Shown here one piece after another: positions 35,207-47,020 of a DNA stretch of 64,000 bases. Position 1 is the stretch's first letter, and each line of letters opens with the position of its first letter. The notes beneath the pieces were generated by a model. The model worked only from the letters and a program-made list of their open reading frames with translations. It searched no databases and was not told the DNA's origin. Position numbers and translations under genes: made by a program. Source of the DNA: Undaria pinnatifida (Eukaryota; Sar; Phaeophyceae; Laminariales; Alariaceae); the NCBI GenBank assembly GCA_012845835.1, contig JABAKD010000022.1:9846718-9910717 (forward strand), in the 5' to 3' direction.

Positions 35207-38200
35207 CTGTCATGGGAACGCACAGCAAGGCAGTGGCGGCGGGCGGCAGTGGAAACGGGAGAGGGGGGGGGGGGGGGGGGGGGGGGGCATAGGGCTAAAC
35301 AGATTGGATTTAAGCAGCGGTTCGAGTAAAACCAGACAAGCTATGCTGCAGCAGATAGATTGTTCGTACTCGTGCTGCAGGTTGCTCCTGCTCTCACGCA
35401 ATCGATTTTGCTCTCAAGCGAAACGAGAAGGGACACAATGCTACGCGGTTTGTGCGCTGGAAATATCCGTTCTACACGAACGGAGTGTCGATTTTAACCC
35501 CGCAGCAAGACCAAGCTCACAGCAGTCCTTACTATGCGTAACACACGGTCGTCCAGGCCCCATAAGGAGGATGCCCACGAGTGGGTGGGATGGGGGTTGA
35601 GGCGAGGGAAACAGCAAACGGAGCGAAATACCCGGGACAACCGTACCTGGTGCCTCTCGAAGCCCCCCGCTCTCATCGCTTGCCGCTCTATCCTCATCAT
35701 CCCGGCCGTGCTGGCGTCGGAGTCATCTCCCCGATACCTCGCGGAGAAGTGGTTGAGGACGAGCGTCTTGGCCCCGACCTTCTTGGCAAAGTGCGCCGCC
35801 ATAACCGGTGTGCTGTGGCCGTGGTTGATGGCGTCACGCTCAACGTCCGCGTATGTCTTGCCCTTCCATTGTGTGTACGGGGGGGGGTGAGGGAGGGGAG
35901 GAGGGGCGGGGGGTACTCATTTGCTGCTTGCCTTATTCATTTGACCATTGACCACGTATACGTTTTCGAGACCGAAGGGAGGAGGGGTGGGGGGTATTCA
36001 TTTGTTGCTTGCCTTAAGTAATTTGACCATTGACCGCGTGTACTTTTTCGAGACGGAGCACCGTACTACTCCTAATAAGGACACCTCTAACATTTGGGCG
36101 TTCATTACGTGTTTCCCGCATACTGCTTTGGGGGGGAAGGAACAGGGTGATATTGTGGTTGCGCAAGATAATCCCTGGCGTGATATTATCGCCAAGGCGT
36201 GGACCAGGCTGCAGCGAGTCTCAAGCCAACCGGTCAACTTGGTCCTATCCCGACGTCGTCCGATGCTTTGGTTCATAACCTACAAGTCTTGCACGCAGAG
36301 GACCCAGCAACTGTCTGACCCAAGCACAGCAACCAATGCGCCCCTGACATGAACCCACAAGGCTGGACTGGCTGCTGCGACACGCAAGGATCCGCATCCG
36401 GGGGCAATTTGTTGGGCCGAATCTACAACTCCAACACGACGACCTTCGGCGGCTCCCTAGGCCACTCACTCCCTCTTTTCCGTCACCGTTTCCCCTCCAC
36501 TTCCACCCGTGCCGACAACGAGAAACGACGCGTACGCGGCATCCAGCGCGCGTGTCAAGTCGATCGTCGCCGAGGTCACTAACGTTTTCGCAGCGACCAA
36601 GAGTGGAGACTCCGTGGCAATGGAGGCGTTTCTGGTGCGGTCCTGTGACACAACAGCTCTCAACAATGGCGCAACAACCAAGGACTGGACTGTGACAGCC
36701 CCAGCCCAATACGCGACGGCTGGAGGCATGGCAAACGGCACACGGTTGGCAAGCCAACTAAAAACTTTCAGGGCTGAACGTCCATGGTCTGCCAGCTAAA
36801 AACACTACTGTCAGGCCCGAAAGTTTACAACGAGAGCGAAAAAAAGTTCAGCGCCGATTGCTCATGGGTTGCGATATAAAATCTACAACCAACCACAGCT
36901 CCAGCCGCGAAAGTCCACGACGAGAAAAGCCGAAGCTCGTCGCACCTGATCGAGGGGGGTCAGCCAAGCATTGGTCGCCTCGTGGACAACCACGTCCGCG
37001 CCCATGGCGAGCGGGACCATACTGCTGGCGTCGCACGTGTCACCCAATACAACCACCTGCCCCAAAAAGGAACGAGGGGGTGGGAGGAGGCGAGGTGCCC
37101 AAAAAACAATCAGGGGGGGGAGGGCGGGAAACAAAAATCACGGGATAGGGGTGGGGGGGGGGGGGAGGGGGGGGGGGGGGGGCGTGTACTCATATCATGC
37201 ATGGCCGTAATGGTAAAACCAGATATCCTAGGGGGAGGGGAAACGATAGGGGCGATGAGGAAGGGGGGAAGAGTCGTTTCAGAAGATAATCGGGACTGGT
37301 ATCGACCAGGACGATTCTCATACATTCCAGACGTCAAGCCATGCTTTTTACCACGCCCGGAATTCCGATCTGAGGAGCGCCACATACAAGCGGGGCAGAT
37401 AACAATCCATGAACTACTCGTATACTTCGTGTTTGAGGAGAAGAGACGGTGAACAAATAACAACACATTTTCGGGATTCGAGGAGACGGAAAAACACTCC
37501 GTCGTTTGGGGAAGAGGGGACGATAAATGAAATCAAGTATCTTTCCGGATTCGGGTAGATGCAAGAGGGGAGCGGGGAACTATACACGATTCATGCTACA
37601 GAGTACTGCAAGACATCACTTGTTTTCCATGTTCGCGGGAGACGATATAGTCAGCCACGAACCTTGCGGCCCTTGATTGCGGGGTCGACCGCATCCTCGC
37701 TGGGGATGGTGCAGTCCGTCCCGGGGAGCGTGATGGAATCGCCGGGCTTCATCGACTGCGGGAGTGCGACGAGGTTCGAGCAGGCGCAACAGACATCAAA
37801 ATACAAAACGGAGCACAGCAAACAACTGGCATTGCCCCATCACTATAAACAGAGCCTCAAGACTCTTCAGGAGCCCATAAAGATCGACTACAAACACGAG
37901 AAGTGCGATCTCTTCAGCCGTCTAGCATTAGTAAGACCGTGCAGCAGTTCAAGCATCAGCAAGGTGCCTGCGTGTCGTGTACAGACACGGTAGAACCACG
38001 GCACTTACGCCGTAGCCAAAGCAGCGGCGGCAACAGCAGCAGCAGCAGTGGCAGCAGCAAGCTATTCTGTCTGCGGGCGTGCAGGACCCGCCGCCAGACA
38101 GGCAACACAACACAGTACCGCGGACGGCGGGTATACCGCGCTTCCTGGTCCCGCTTCCTCCCGCGGTCGCTCGCGCCCAAAGGTTGAACGGTCGGAGAGA

Positions 38201-41200
38201 GGGGGCGGACGTGCTCTTGCAGGTATTTTGTAATTGGCCTTCGACTCCACCGCATCAGGGCTCGAATTTCGGTAGATCGTTCGTTCGGGGCCGGAGAGTG
38301 CCTACTAACAATACAGATTTTTCGCAATTTTGGTGTACGATTCCGCCGCGTTTGGGTGGATCGTACATGCATTTTGGGGCTGGATTGTTTCTTATACTGG
38401 TATTCGCTGATTGGCGTTCAATTCCACCGCGTTTGGGTAGATGTCGAACATACGTTTGGGGGCTGGGGGCTGGCTGGGCTGTTTCTCTACCGGTATTTTC
38501 TTATTGGTGTTCAATTCCAACGCGTTCGGGTAGATCCTTCACGCGTTTCGGGCTAACCTGTTTGTGCTATTACGGTGGGGGGGAACGGGTCATCCCACAT
38601 TAAGGGTGAAGAAGATTCAAAGAAAAATCTGAGCTCCTACCATGAGTAGCTCCTCAACTTTCTCACCCAAAACATGACTTGCGAAGACGACCGTTTGCGC
38701 AACCCGACCAACGTTTCTATGCGCTAGTTCTAAAACAACCAATGTGCTCGTGAAATGAACGCACTGACCCATAGTTCCTCACTCGAGGAACTCAACAGGT
38801 CAGGTACATTATTAGTTAATCCAACAACTGCAACCCCTCCCGCGCGTTGACCCGGCAGCAATTAGAACCAAATACGAAGCGCAACAAGGGGGGCACATGT
38901 TTTGCGGGTCCATCGCGGGTTTTGCTAATAATGAAGAGGGGTGTTTTTGCGAGACGTCGACTTTGATTGGGTAGCAGTCGCCGAAAACAACATTTAGTAA
39001 TAGTATTGAAACCGCCGAACGTCACAACCCGAGGCCAGTCAAATCCACGAAACAAAAAAATCAGCGAAAAAATAATTTAAAAATAATTGAATAGGGTGTT
39101 TGCGAGATGCCAACATTGATTGGGTAGCAGTCGCGTAAGAAAATTTAATAGTATTAGTCTTGAAACCGTCGGACGTCACAACCCAAGACCAATCCAACCC
39201 ACGACAAAAAAAATCAGCGAAAAAATACGTTACATACCACTTTTTTTTTCATTTTCTAACCTCATTCGTTCGTGGGTTGGCTGGCCTTGGGTTATTGACG
39301 CTCGTCGGTTTCAATACTTTAAACAGTATGTTTTCCAACCCAGCAGAATTTGGAATTAAACAGTACCAGGTATATTTTCCAACCCAGCAGAATCTGGAAT
39401 GAAACAACATGTTTTCCAACCCAGCAGAATTTGGAACTAAGCAGTACGTTTTCCAACCCAACAGGACCCAACCATGGTCCGCAACAACAAGGGGGTTACT
39501 AGTATATGTTTTTCGGGTTCATCGTGAATTCTGTTTGCACATAGGTCCCCTGAAATACGGGTGTTTTTCTGATGAGTGTTTGATTTCACCGCGTTTCAGC
39601 CTCGGCCGGCCCGTGACCCACCTTGAGGGTGCCGAGTAGCCACCCGACGTCCTTCCTGGCGGTCGCCTTCATGATGGTTTCCTTGTGCTCGTTTAGGATG
39701 GGACTCACGTGCTCGATTCTCAGCCTGCCTCGTGTTCAGCAAAGCAAACGACGGGGGGGGGGGGGGGGGAGTCGGGTAAAGTTGCTGCCTCGCGTCCACC
39801 AAAAAAAAAACGACTGGGGGGATGTCGGGGCAATCTTGCTGCCTCGCGATTAGCAAAACAAAAGCGACGGGGGAAAAAGTTCAGTAACTTTTTTGCTCCG
39901 CAGTGACCGAAAAAAAAAAAATAACGGAGAGCGTGGGGGTAACTAGTACCTCGTAAGTTATATACAAACTACAAAGACAACTCATCCGTGACATCGAGAA
40001 AGAAGTCCAAGTTGTTCAACTAAACTTGTTCCGACTTTCACGCGGGACATTAGAGGTCGAGACACCGGCGACTTTTCTCTCTCACCTTCCGGGCCGGTCG
40101 GGCTCCTCCACGCAGTACCCCACGCAGGGCATGCCGTGCTTCATGGGCGCCGCCCGTACTATCCACTGCAGCCACCCGCGAGAGTTCGAGAGGGAGCAAG
40201 GAGACAGGGGGAGGTGGAGGTGAAAAGACGAGGAGAAGGAGGTGGAGGTGAAAGAGGAGGAGGAGGAGGAGGAGGAGGAGGAGGAGGAGGGTTAGAGGAC
40301 GGCAACGCGCGACCGGAAGGCGAAACAAGCGATTTTAGTGCGTAGCCAACTATTCGAGCACGTCCAAAAGCAGGCCTTCCCACCCCCTACCCCCGCCTTT
40401 CCGTACATGGTTTTGCGGTCTACCCGAACGCCCTGCCTGCCGTATAAAACAAGAAACCTAGCGACCACCGAATTATACAAACATGGAACTATGAAACTAT
40501 CATGCAATCAAGCAAGCACGACTGATGAACACCACTCACGCAATCTCCTACCTCCATTCCATACATCCCACCCACCTTCTCGTCGCGGAAAAGCTCGAAG
40601 TGTCCGTTCTTGTCAGGGTGGAAGTTCCGCCCGCCGCGCTGCTCCCCGTACCTTCGTGATCAGCGACCACGGCAAGCGCGACAACAGCAGCAAACATGGA
40701 GCGTGAGTCAGCCCAATAAGACAGGTCAAGAAAGCGAGGCACGCAATCGGGTCGGCGGCTTTTGCCACAAAAACAAAAGAAAAGGACAGAGTAAGTGAGG
40801 CAAGTACAACAAGGCAGCGAAAACCACAATAAAAATAGAAAAAAGGAAAACGAGGACCCTAATTTTTTTTATATTTTTTCGATTTCCAGGAGCTAAAAAA
40901 CGAAACAATGCCATCGCCACACACCAGTGACACTACTTCTCGGGGTGTTCCTCGGCGGCGGCGTGTTTCTTGCGTGCACATGGCTGGAAACCCTTAAGTT
41001 ACACGATACATGTCTACTGCACAAAAAAATGCGCTCCTGTCTGGTATCTGGCAAAAAAAGGCCTAAGCATCGGGAAGCACCTCCACCTCCTCCCTCCCTC
41101 CCTCCCTCCCTCCCTCCCTTCCTCCCTCCCTCTCGTCCTCCCTCCACCCCCCCCCCTTCTCCCTTCCTCCCCCTTCCCCTTTCTACGAGTATCGAAGCTA

Positions 41201-44200
41201 AGCGAAACATGAACAGTTACCTGTAGTCCTGCTCGATATCGACGTGAAACTCGTCCGGCGGAGGCACCACGTCGCCGTGCAAGTACGGCACGTCCGTCAG
41301 CTCGTGCACGACGTAGGGCGCTGTGACCTTCGAGTTTGTGTACCGAAGGGCGGCGCGGAGGTACGACCGCAGACCCTGTGGGAAGCGGCACGGACCGAAA
41401 CGAGAGCCAACAAGCGAGATGGTGAGCGATTCGACGAGAAGAGCACGAGGCAACACGAGGCAACACGAGGCGACGGGGGGGGGGGATATTCATTGTTGTG
41501 CTTGTCTTGAGCTGTTTAACGATTACCCGCGCCTCCCTTTCGAGACGGGGCACCGGGGGGGTTGAAACGGATGCTACAGGCGAGTTGGCATGCGATTTAG
41601 CGAAAGAGGTACGACCGCAGGCCCCGGGGCAGCACGGGCCGGGCCGCGAATCGACGAAAGAGAAACGACAAGCGAGTTGGCGTGCGTTTAGTTCAGAGCG
41701 GGCGATTCGCCAAGAACAACGCGAGGCGCGACGGGGAGGTGGGAACGGAAAATGTCACAAGCGAATTGGCGAGCGATTCGGCGGCGAGGAAGTACGACCG
41801 CAGACCCTATCGGGGCAGAACGGGCCGCAAACCGATAAAAGAGTAGACAAGCGAGTTGGCGCGCAAAAAGAGCGAGGGGTTCCGCTAGAAGAACGCACGG
41901 CGGCGGGCGGGGTGGGGAGGGGTTGGCACTGGATAAATATTGCAAACGAGTTGGCGAGTGATTCGGCGAGAAGTAAGTGCGGCGGCGGAGGGAAGGGGGT
42001 GGCAACACAAGGTGAAAAAAAGAAGGAAAATAGAAAAGTTCTCCTCCTAAGACAAAAAACGCGCGGCGCAGCGGAGAGGGGGTGGCAACGGAAAATGTAA
42101 AACAACAAAAAGAAAAGAAGGAGCAGCGTTATGCCCCAAGACAAAACGCCGCGCTACACGTCTAGGAAAACTCGACAGCAGCATCGGCCAAATTGTTGCG
42201 CTATTCCTGCTACCGCAGTTGATCCGGTTCGCGAGAAAGGGGCACGGGCGATCGCCATCGCGCGAAAAACAAGAAGGCGCGGCGCATGGCGAATGATCCA
42301 GGCGTGCAAGGGACGACTCCGTAAATGTACACGAAACAAGCAATTTTGCCAGAGCTGAAACACTACGAGCCTTTGCATTCCGCTGGCCTGATCCCCCCCC
42401 CCCCCCCGCCAACGATCGCCACCCTAGGAGATGGATGGTGGCCACTAAAGGCGAAACAGGAAGGCGATACGACAAGCAAAAAATACTTCATGTAAACTAT
42501 ATGGCAAAAGCATAATGAGCGCCCAAAATGTTCGAAGTAGACCTAATCGGAGTACGAACGGTTCGAACGGCGCTTCGTCTCGTGCTTGGCTAAAGGTTAA
42601 ATTACTACAGTAAGGCAAACAACAAATGAGTACGCCCCCGCCCCCCCGACGTGCTCTCTCCTGGGCTTGTAGAGAGATGCAAAGGCCTCTGGTCTTACAG
42701 ACTACGGCCATGCACTGTGATGGGTACCCCCCCGCCCCCGGTACATGATTACACCGCCACCCCCCACCCTGACTCCCGCCGCCCCACCCCCGAGGTACCG
42801 GTCTGCTGCGCCATCGCCGCGCTTACCGTAGGCCCGTAGATCTCCACCCGCTTGCCCGGAGTCCTCTCGAAGTTTCTCCCCATAATACAGAGCATGCCGG
42901 GCAGACCGAAGCTGTGGTCACCGTGGGCGTGGGTGATAAAAATCTTGGTTATCCGCGTAGGCTTGATGGTGCTCCTCTGGATCTGTCGACATTTTTTACG
43001 AGCGAATTGACTTTTCAATATTCACAACGACGATACTCCAAACATGGGACGGGTGTCCCGCAGCAGGTATAGATACCTTTGGTCAGAGCGAGTTTGGAGA
43101 AACATCGAGGTGTTTTGTGCGGCGAAACCACACTCTCGGCAACGAAAAGGTAATCTCAGACTGACCCCCACGGCACTTGAATGGCTGCTGTAGTGATAAC
43201 GAGGCGGCATCTAGGGTAGGGCCTGGTATCCACAATGGCGCAAAAAAACTAGAGACTTTTTTTCAGCCTCGCGGGCCCAAATCTCCCATGTCCCGTGTTC
43301 CGCCCGCCAAGTAGAATCTAAAAAAAAAACAGTAGACAAATGAAAAAAAATTGTTGTGTGACTACAACGTCACTACTGCTTGCGCTTGAATTAGATTTTT
43401 TCTGCTCCCCACCAACATATACAACTTGACAGTGACAAATGACCACCAGCGCGACTTCCTTGGGAGAGATACAGTATCTTACAAAAGCATTACCACGTAC
43501 AAGTAATGTCAGCTGCGAGTTCAACCGACTTGAGCGGTCCATACTCAACTGGTTGTAGCTGCGTCATACCTCAGCCGAGCTGTGTCCGGTTTACAGGCGG
43601 TCGACCGCAAGGGCCTTCGTGCTACATACGACAAACACCCACACGGGGGTGCCGACACGAAACGGTATTGTAAAAGAAACGCGGCCGTCTTCCCGGTGAG
43701 CTCGCGAACCGAAACATGAAACTCCATTCGGGACCTCAGAGAGAAAGGGTGTAACAAAAACAGTGTTCCCTACCTTCCCTCCCTCCTCTCCATCCTCCCC
43801 TTCTCCTTCTCCCTCCCATGCCAACATAAGACCGCAAAATCAAACCTAGCACGGTTGCATAACCATATAAAAAGAACACACACATCGGACACATTACTGT
43901 AAGTCCCTATTCACGATCTATGCCTTGCAAGGCAGGTATATCCCTGATCTGCATGGCGTACAGATGATGTTGCTGGGTGGGAGCTGCATGATCTGAATGA
44001 TCTAGCACATGTTTCCTGGGTTGGATCTGTACTGCACAGCTCCTGCACAAAATATCATAACGACAGGTATGAGATCTAGATCTAGATCTAGATCGCGATC
44101 TGTCGATGCGTGATAGTTTCGACATGTCGAAATATCGAACTTCCGATACACTGTACAAGGCAGCAGCGCCAGCGTAAATTATGGCCCCTCCCCCCCCCGG

Positions 44201-47020
44201 TCATACGACTACGGCTACGCACGACATGAGAGCACGCCCCCCCCCCCCCCCGCTCCTCCCTCCCTCCCTGGACCTGGGTGCCCTCCCCCACGCCGAACAT
44301 ACGCAGCTCCCCCTCTAGTCACCCCCCCCAGCCCCCTCCTCGTCCTTGTTCCTCCCATTCCAAAACAAAGCCACCAAGCGCCACTACAGTACATCCGCCG
44401 CCGCCCCCTCTCCCCGCTCCCCAAGCCTCCGTACCTGAACCTGGGTGCCCTCCCCCACATCAAACATCCACAGCTCCCCCTCGTTCCGAAGGACCGTGGA
44501 GGACACCCCGCGCGACGTCGAGGGGATGCATGAGGCGGTGCCGAGGAAATGCAGCTGCATGGAGGCACCGAGGCGAGCTTCAAACCGGGCCTCCCTGGGG
44601 GGAGTTCGTAAAGAGAGAAGGCGGGAAATAAGACTGGAAACATGGCCGAAGAAAACATTATACCATCCCTAAAGCTTTCAATCGGGGGAGGCAGGGGACG
44701 GGGGAATAAGAAGTGGGAATCCCAACCACCGAAAAAATCACTCCATACTAAGAGCACAAAGCGCGAGGCATAGGGCTTCTCCTGCCGGCATCCATCATTC
44801 ACACTCACCCCCCCAATACAAAATGCGTAAAACTACACACACAACACAAACAACAAATGCAGCCACAAAAAAATAACACACCCACAACTTTGCTCCGTGA
44901 GACAGCGTTCACCTATCAAACACGGCATCTCCCGAGGGCTCGCGTTCTTTACTGTCCGAGGACTGCATCATCACATCCTCCAAAAAGGCCTCCACAACAT
45001 CCCCTTCCTCCGGCAGACCCTCCGCGGCTCCCCCCACCCCTCCCCTCGACCAAGGGTTCGGCATCGCCGGCATAAGTCTGGGCCGCCCGCCATCCCGCCG
45101 AACCCTAGGACCGTCCGCGCGCCAAGTCTTACCGCCCCCTGTCTGGTGGTCCGCTTCCTTGCCACCATTCCCTTGTCCCTCCGCTCTGCGTCCTCTAGGC
45201 GCGGAGCCCATCATCATATGCGCCGGCTGCCTTGGAACATCTCCGTACCCAGGGATAGGTATCGACCCCCCCGCGCCCCGTTTGACCGGAGTAGCCGCCC
45301 CCACCCCCACTTCGCTCCCCAACCCCGCCCCCAACCCGACCCCCACGCCGGCCCCCACCCCAGCCCCCGCCCTAGCTCCGATCCCCGCCCCCGGCCCGTT
45401 ACGCCCTCCGTTCCCTTGCAGTGGAACTCCCGTGAGCGGCAGCGATCCCTTCGCCGGCCACATCCCCCCATCCTGCCGCTGCTTCTCCTGCTCGAGTCCC
45501 TCCGCGGACTGCGACCAGCCGTTCGCCGCCTTCGAACGCACCGCGTCGGTGTGTCGCCTCACCTCCGCCATCGCCCGGGACCGGCCCCCGGCGGCGACCC
45601 TAGCGGAGGCGGCCGCCGCCGCCGCTCCCCGGGCCCGAGCCGCCGCCACCACGGCGGACGGTCCGCTGGCGAGTACGTCCCCCGCTACTGCCGCGGCCTC
45701 ACCTTTCCCTTCGTACCCCGCGACCGATCTCTCCCTCACTGCGAACGGCGGCAGGTCGACGACAATCCCTGACGCTCCCGGTCCCCCTGCCGCAACTGAT
45801 TTTGATACCGCTCCTGCTCCTGTTGCCGCCCCCCTTACCTCCACTCCCTCTTCCACCTCCACCCTCGCCCCTACCCCAGCTCCATCAGCATTGTACGGCG
45901 CAAGGAGATCGTTGTCCATAAATAAAACCTCTGGACCTTCTGAACCTTCCGGATTCTCCAGACCGTCCGAATTCTCCGGACCGTTCTCCGGGCCGTTCGG
46001 GTTCGAAGAGACCTGAAGAGACACGTCTGTGCCGACCGCAGGCGGGGTGCCCCCCTCGGCCCGCACCGATTCGGCAGCCGCAGGTCCTGGAGGACCGACT
46101 GCCTCCGACTCCCCAGGGTCCGGGCTCCCACGCCCCTCGTCCAACGACCGGGTCAGGCGCTCCACTAGCTCGGCCTTCCGCAGCGCGCCGGGTTTGCCGC
46201 CGCCCTGCCGGTAAAGCGCCTTCAGCTCGGAAACTTTCAGCTTGGTCAGATTTTCGGGAGACGTCGCCGCCGCCGCCTCCTGATCTTCTCCCCGACTCTC
46301 CGCCGGGGTCGCCGCCGCCACCGCTGCCGCTGTGGTTGTCGCTATCGCTGCTACTGCTGTGGCTCCAGCTGCTCGTGTTGCAGCTCGAACAGCCCCGCCG
46401 CCGCTGGTATCCAACGCAGCGGTCGACATGGAAAGCCGCAGTCGCGTTGATCGCACGTAGCTGACTCTTTTCTCGTCCACTGGTGCCGCCGCCGCCGCTT
46501 CTGCTAATCCGCCGCCTCCTTGTGCTGCCGCTCCTGCGTTCCCCCACGCTGTATTCCGACAATTTGCTTCCCCGCTCAAGTCCCCGCTCAAGCTCCCGGT
46601 TCTGCTATTGCCACCGCCCCTCGCCGCCAAGAGCAACGTGGGTGAGCCGTTCGAAGCGCCCCGGCTTCCTCTGTCCGATCTCGGGGACGCGATCACTGCT
46701 CGCACCGAGCCTGACCCTTGGCCTCGTATTGGTCTTGGTCTCAACCTCCCCGCTCTTGCCGCGCCGACGAAGCACGCCGGGGAACTACCACCACCGCCAC
46801 CGCCGCCGCCGCTACCACCGCCGCTGCAGCTGCTGCCAGCGGACAGCGCGAAGGCCGCTGCTATCGCGGAAGAATGGCCAGGTTTGAGGATCAGCGCCGC
46901 CAGACAGGATGCCGCGGCGGCGGCGGCTGCAGCGGGCGAGGAGAGCGCCGCGAGTCGGCGGCGGCGGCGACGACCCCTCCCGTTGCTCTTAACGGCGACG
47001 AGCGGTGGTTGGCGATTCAT
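34667..47020 (-). CDS. tRNase Z with SAP/Rho_N-like N-terminal extension, probably plastid-targeted
   Basis: Eleven exons on the reverse strand join in phase: 47020-44913, 44594-44435, 42982-42827, 41375-41221, 40651-40576, 40165-40086, 39724-39622, 37755-37663, 37056-36946, 35862-35647, 35206-34667; 1265 residues, stop TAG. The catalytic part (about 710-1110) is a short-form metallo-beta-lactamase tRNase Z, the endonuclease that removes tRNA 3' trailers. All metal ligands are visible: HAHGDH (His774, His776, Asp778, His779), His895, Asp983 in GDT, His1030 in GHST, His1052 in NHFSARY. The family's FLGT and GEGTQ motifs are also present. The 703-residue N-terminal extension is unusual; bacterial and short-form enzymes are about 300-370 residues. 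Plastid targeting is inferred from an AAAFAL stretch at residues 54-59 after a hydrophobic segment. Confidence 0.9.
35264..35287 (+). repeat. Poly-G run, 24 bp
   Basis: Interrupts the last tRNase Z intron near its 3' splice site; reads as poly-C in the transcript. Confidence 0.95.
35647..37056 (-). CDS. tRNase Z exons 9 and 10 (37056-36946, 35862-35647): GDT, GHST, HFS
   Basis: Exon 9 reads [20 protein letters not shown], then [17 protein letters not shown]. Exon 10 reads [40 protein letters not shown], then ARYRGDDSD. These carry the bridging Asp, the GHST His and the last His ligand. Both acceptors follow C-runs derived from intron elements. Confidence 0.9.
35905..36110 (-). repeat. Dispersed intron element A, two tandem copies
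   Basis: On the reverse strand, AATGTTAGAGGTGTCCTTAT ... TCTCGAAAAAGTACACGCGG TCAATGGTC...AAGGCAAGCAACAAATGA (36100-35995) is followed by a truncated second copy (35980-35908) and a C-run. The tRNase Z acceptor at 35863 follows within 50 bp. Confidence 0.75.
37663..39724 (-). CDS. tRNase Z exons 7 and 8 (39724-39622, 37755-37663)
   Basis: Exon 7 reads [20 protein letters not shown], then [14 protein letters not shown]. Exon 8 reads [20 protein letters not shown], then [11 protein letters not shown]. The L(G)KLK.G..(V/I)TL...GP..KGRK stretch precedes GDT in the family. The [17 protein letters not shown] stretch is longer than in bacterial enzymes. Confidence 0.8.
38240..38580 (+). repeat. Imperfect tandem repeat, unit about 95 bp x 3-4
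   Basis: Units share TTGG.GTTCAATTCCACCGCGTTTGGGTAGAT and a GCGTTT.GGGGCTGG block; located in tRNase Z intron 37756-39621. Confidence 0.7.
38940..39235 (+). repeat. Tandem duplication, unit about 160 bp x 2
   Basis: Both units contain GATTGGGTAGCAGTCGC, AATAGTATT..TTGAAACCG and AAAAATCAGCGAAAAAATA (near 38967 and 39117). Confidence 0.8.
39325..39470 (+). repeat. Tandem repeat TTTTCCAACCCAGCAGAATTTGGAA
   Basis: Four units of 35-50 bp in a tRNase Z intron, each beginning TTTTCCAACCCA.CAG; the last is truncated. Confidence 0.9.
40086..40651 (-). CDS. tRNase Z exons 5 and 6 (40651-40576, 40165-40086)
   Basis: Exon 5 reads [20 protein letters not shown] then FRDEK. Exon 6 reads [20 protein letters not shown] then EPDPAGR. 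The xVRAAPLxHxxPxxGYxxxE motif supplies a metal-binding His (His895). The acceptor of exon 5 (CACGAAG) lacks a strong pyrimidine tract but is fixed by phase. Confidence 0.85.
41221..41375 (-). CDS. tRNase Z exon 4
   Basis: It reads [20 protein letters not shown], then YVVHELTD and a Pro/Asp-rich loop ending EQDY. RxxLxxSxxxxxxPYVVHEL is the usual sequence after IYGP in the family. The acceptor TCCCACAG is functional by phase; copies of the exon start occur upstream in the intron. Confidence 0.9.
41400..42000 (-). repeat. Tandem units carrying copies of exon 4 start
   Basis: GTACGACCGCAG..CC occurs at 41359 (true exon start), 41607 and 41790. Between them CAAGCGAGTTGGCGYGCG and GCGATTCGGCGAG recur four or more times. 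The intron end and the first 15-20 bases of exon 4 were therefore duplicated. Confidence 0.75.
42827..42982 (-). CDS. tRNase Z exon 3: catalytic HxHxDH
   Basis: It reads [20 protein letters not shown], then [20 protein letters not shown] and [12 protein letters not shown] before GTAAGC. The THxHGDHxFGLPG block is diagnostic for tRNase Z within the metallo-beta-lactamase superfamily. Confidence 0.95.
44269..44316 (-). repeat. Echo of tRNase Z exon 2 end
   Basis: The reverse strand reads GAGCTGCGTATGTTCGGCGTGG then GGGAGGGCACCCAGGTCCAG; the true exon end (44480-44435) has the same 45 bases with few changes, giving GELx[10 protein letters not shown] in both. No GT donor follows the copy (GGAGGG). 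Confidence 0.85.
44435..44594 (-). CDS. tRNase Z exon 2: FLGT and GEGTQ motifs
   Basis: It reads [20 protein letters not shown], then [20 protein letters not shown] and GTQVQ. The first beta-strands and loop of the MBL fold in tRNase Z have FLGTSSGVPT...LFDCGEGTQ. The acceptor is CCCCCCAG, the donor GTACGG. The DCGEGTQ Cys is Val here. Confidence 0.9.
44913..47020 (-). CDS. tRNase Z exon 1: presequence, SAP/Rho_N-like motif, low-complexity linker
   Basis: The start ATG at 47018-47020 gives [20 protein letters not shown], then an Ala/Leu-rich hydrophobic run, then [10 protein letters not shown], similar to the ASAFAP cleavage signature of heterokont plastid presequences. Residues about 257-291 read [20 protein letters not shown] followed by [13 protein letters not shown], a SAP or Rho_N-type helix-extended-helix. 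The rest is Ala/Gly/Pro/Arg-rich with an acidic patch near residues 330-380. One 2.1-kb exon is far longer than any other exon here. Its donor is GATAG/GTGAAC at 44912. Confidence 0.75.

Noticed and set aside
44897-46016. Two forward Pro/Ala-rich ORFs of 285-291 residues
   Set aside because: They are antisense shadows of the GC-rich tRNase Z exon 1.
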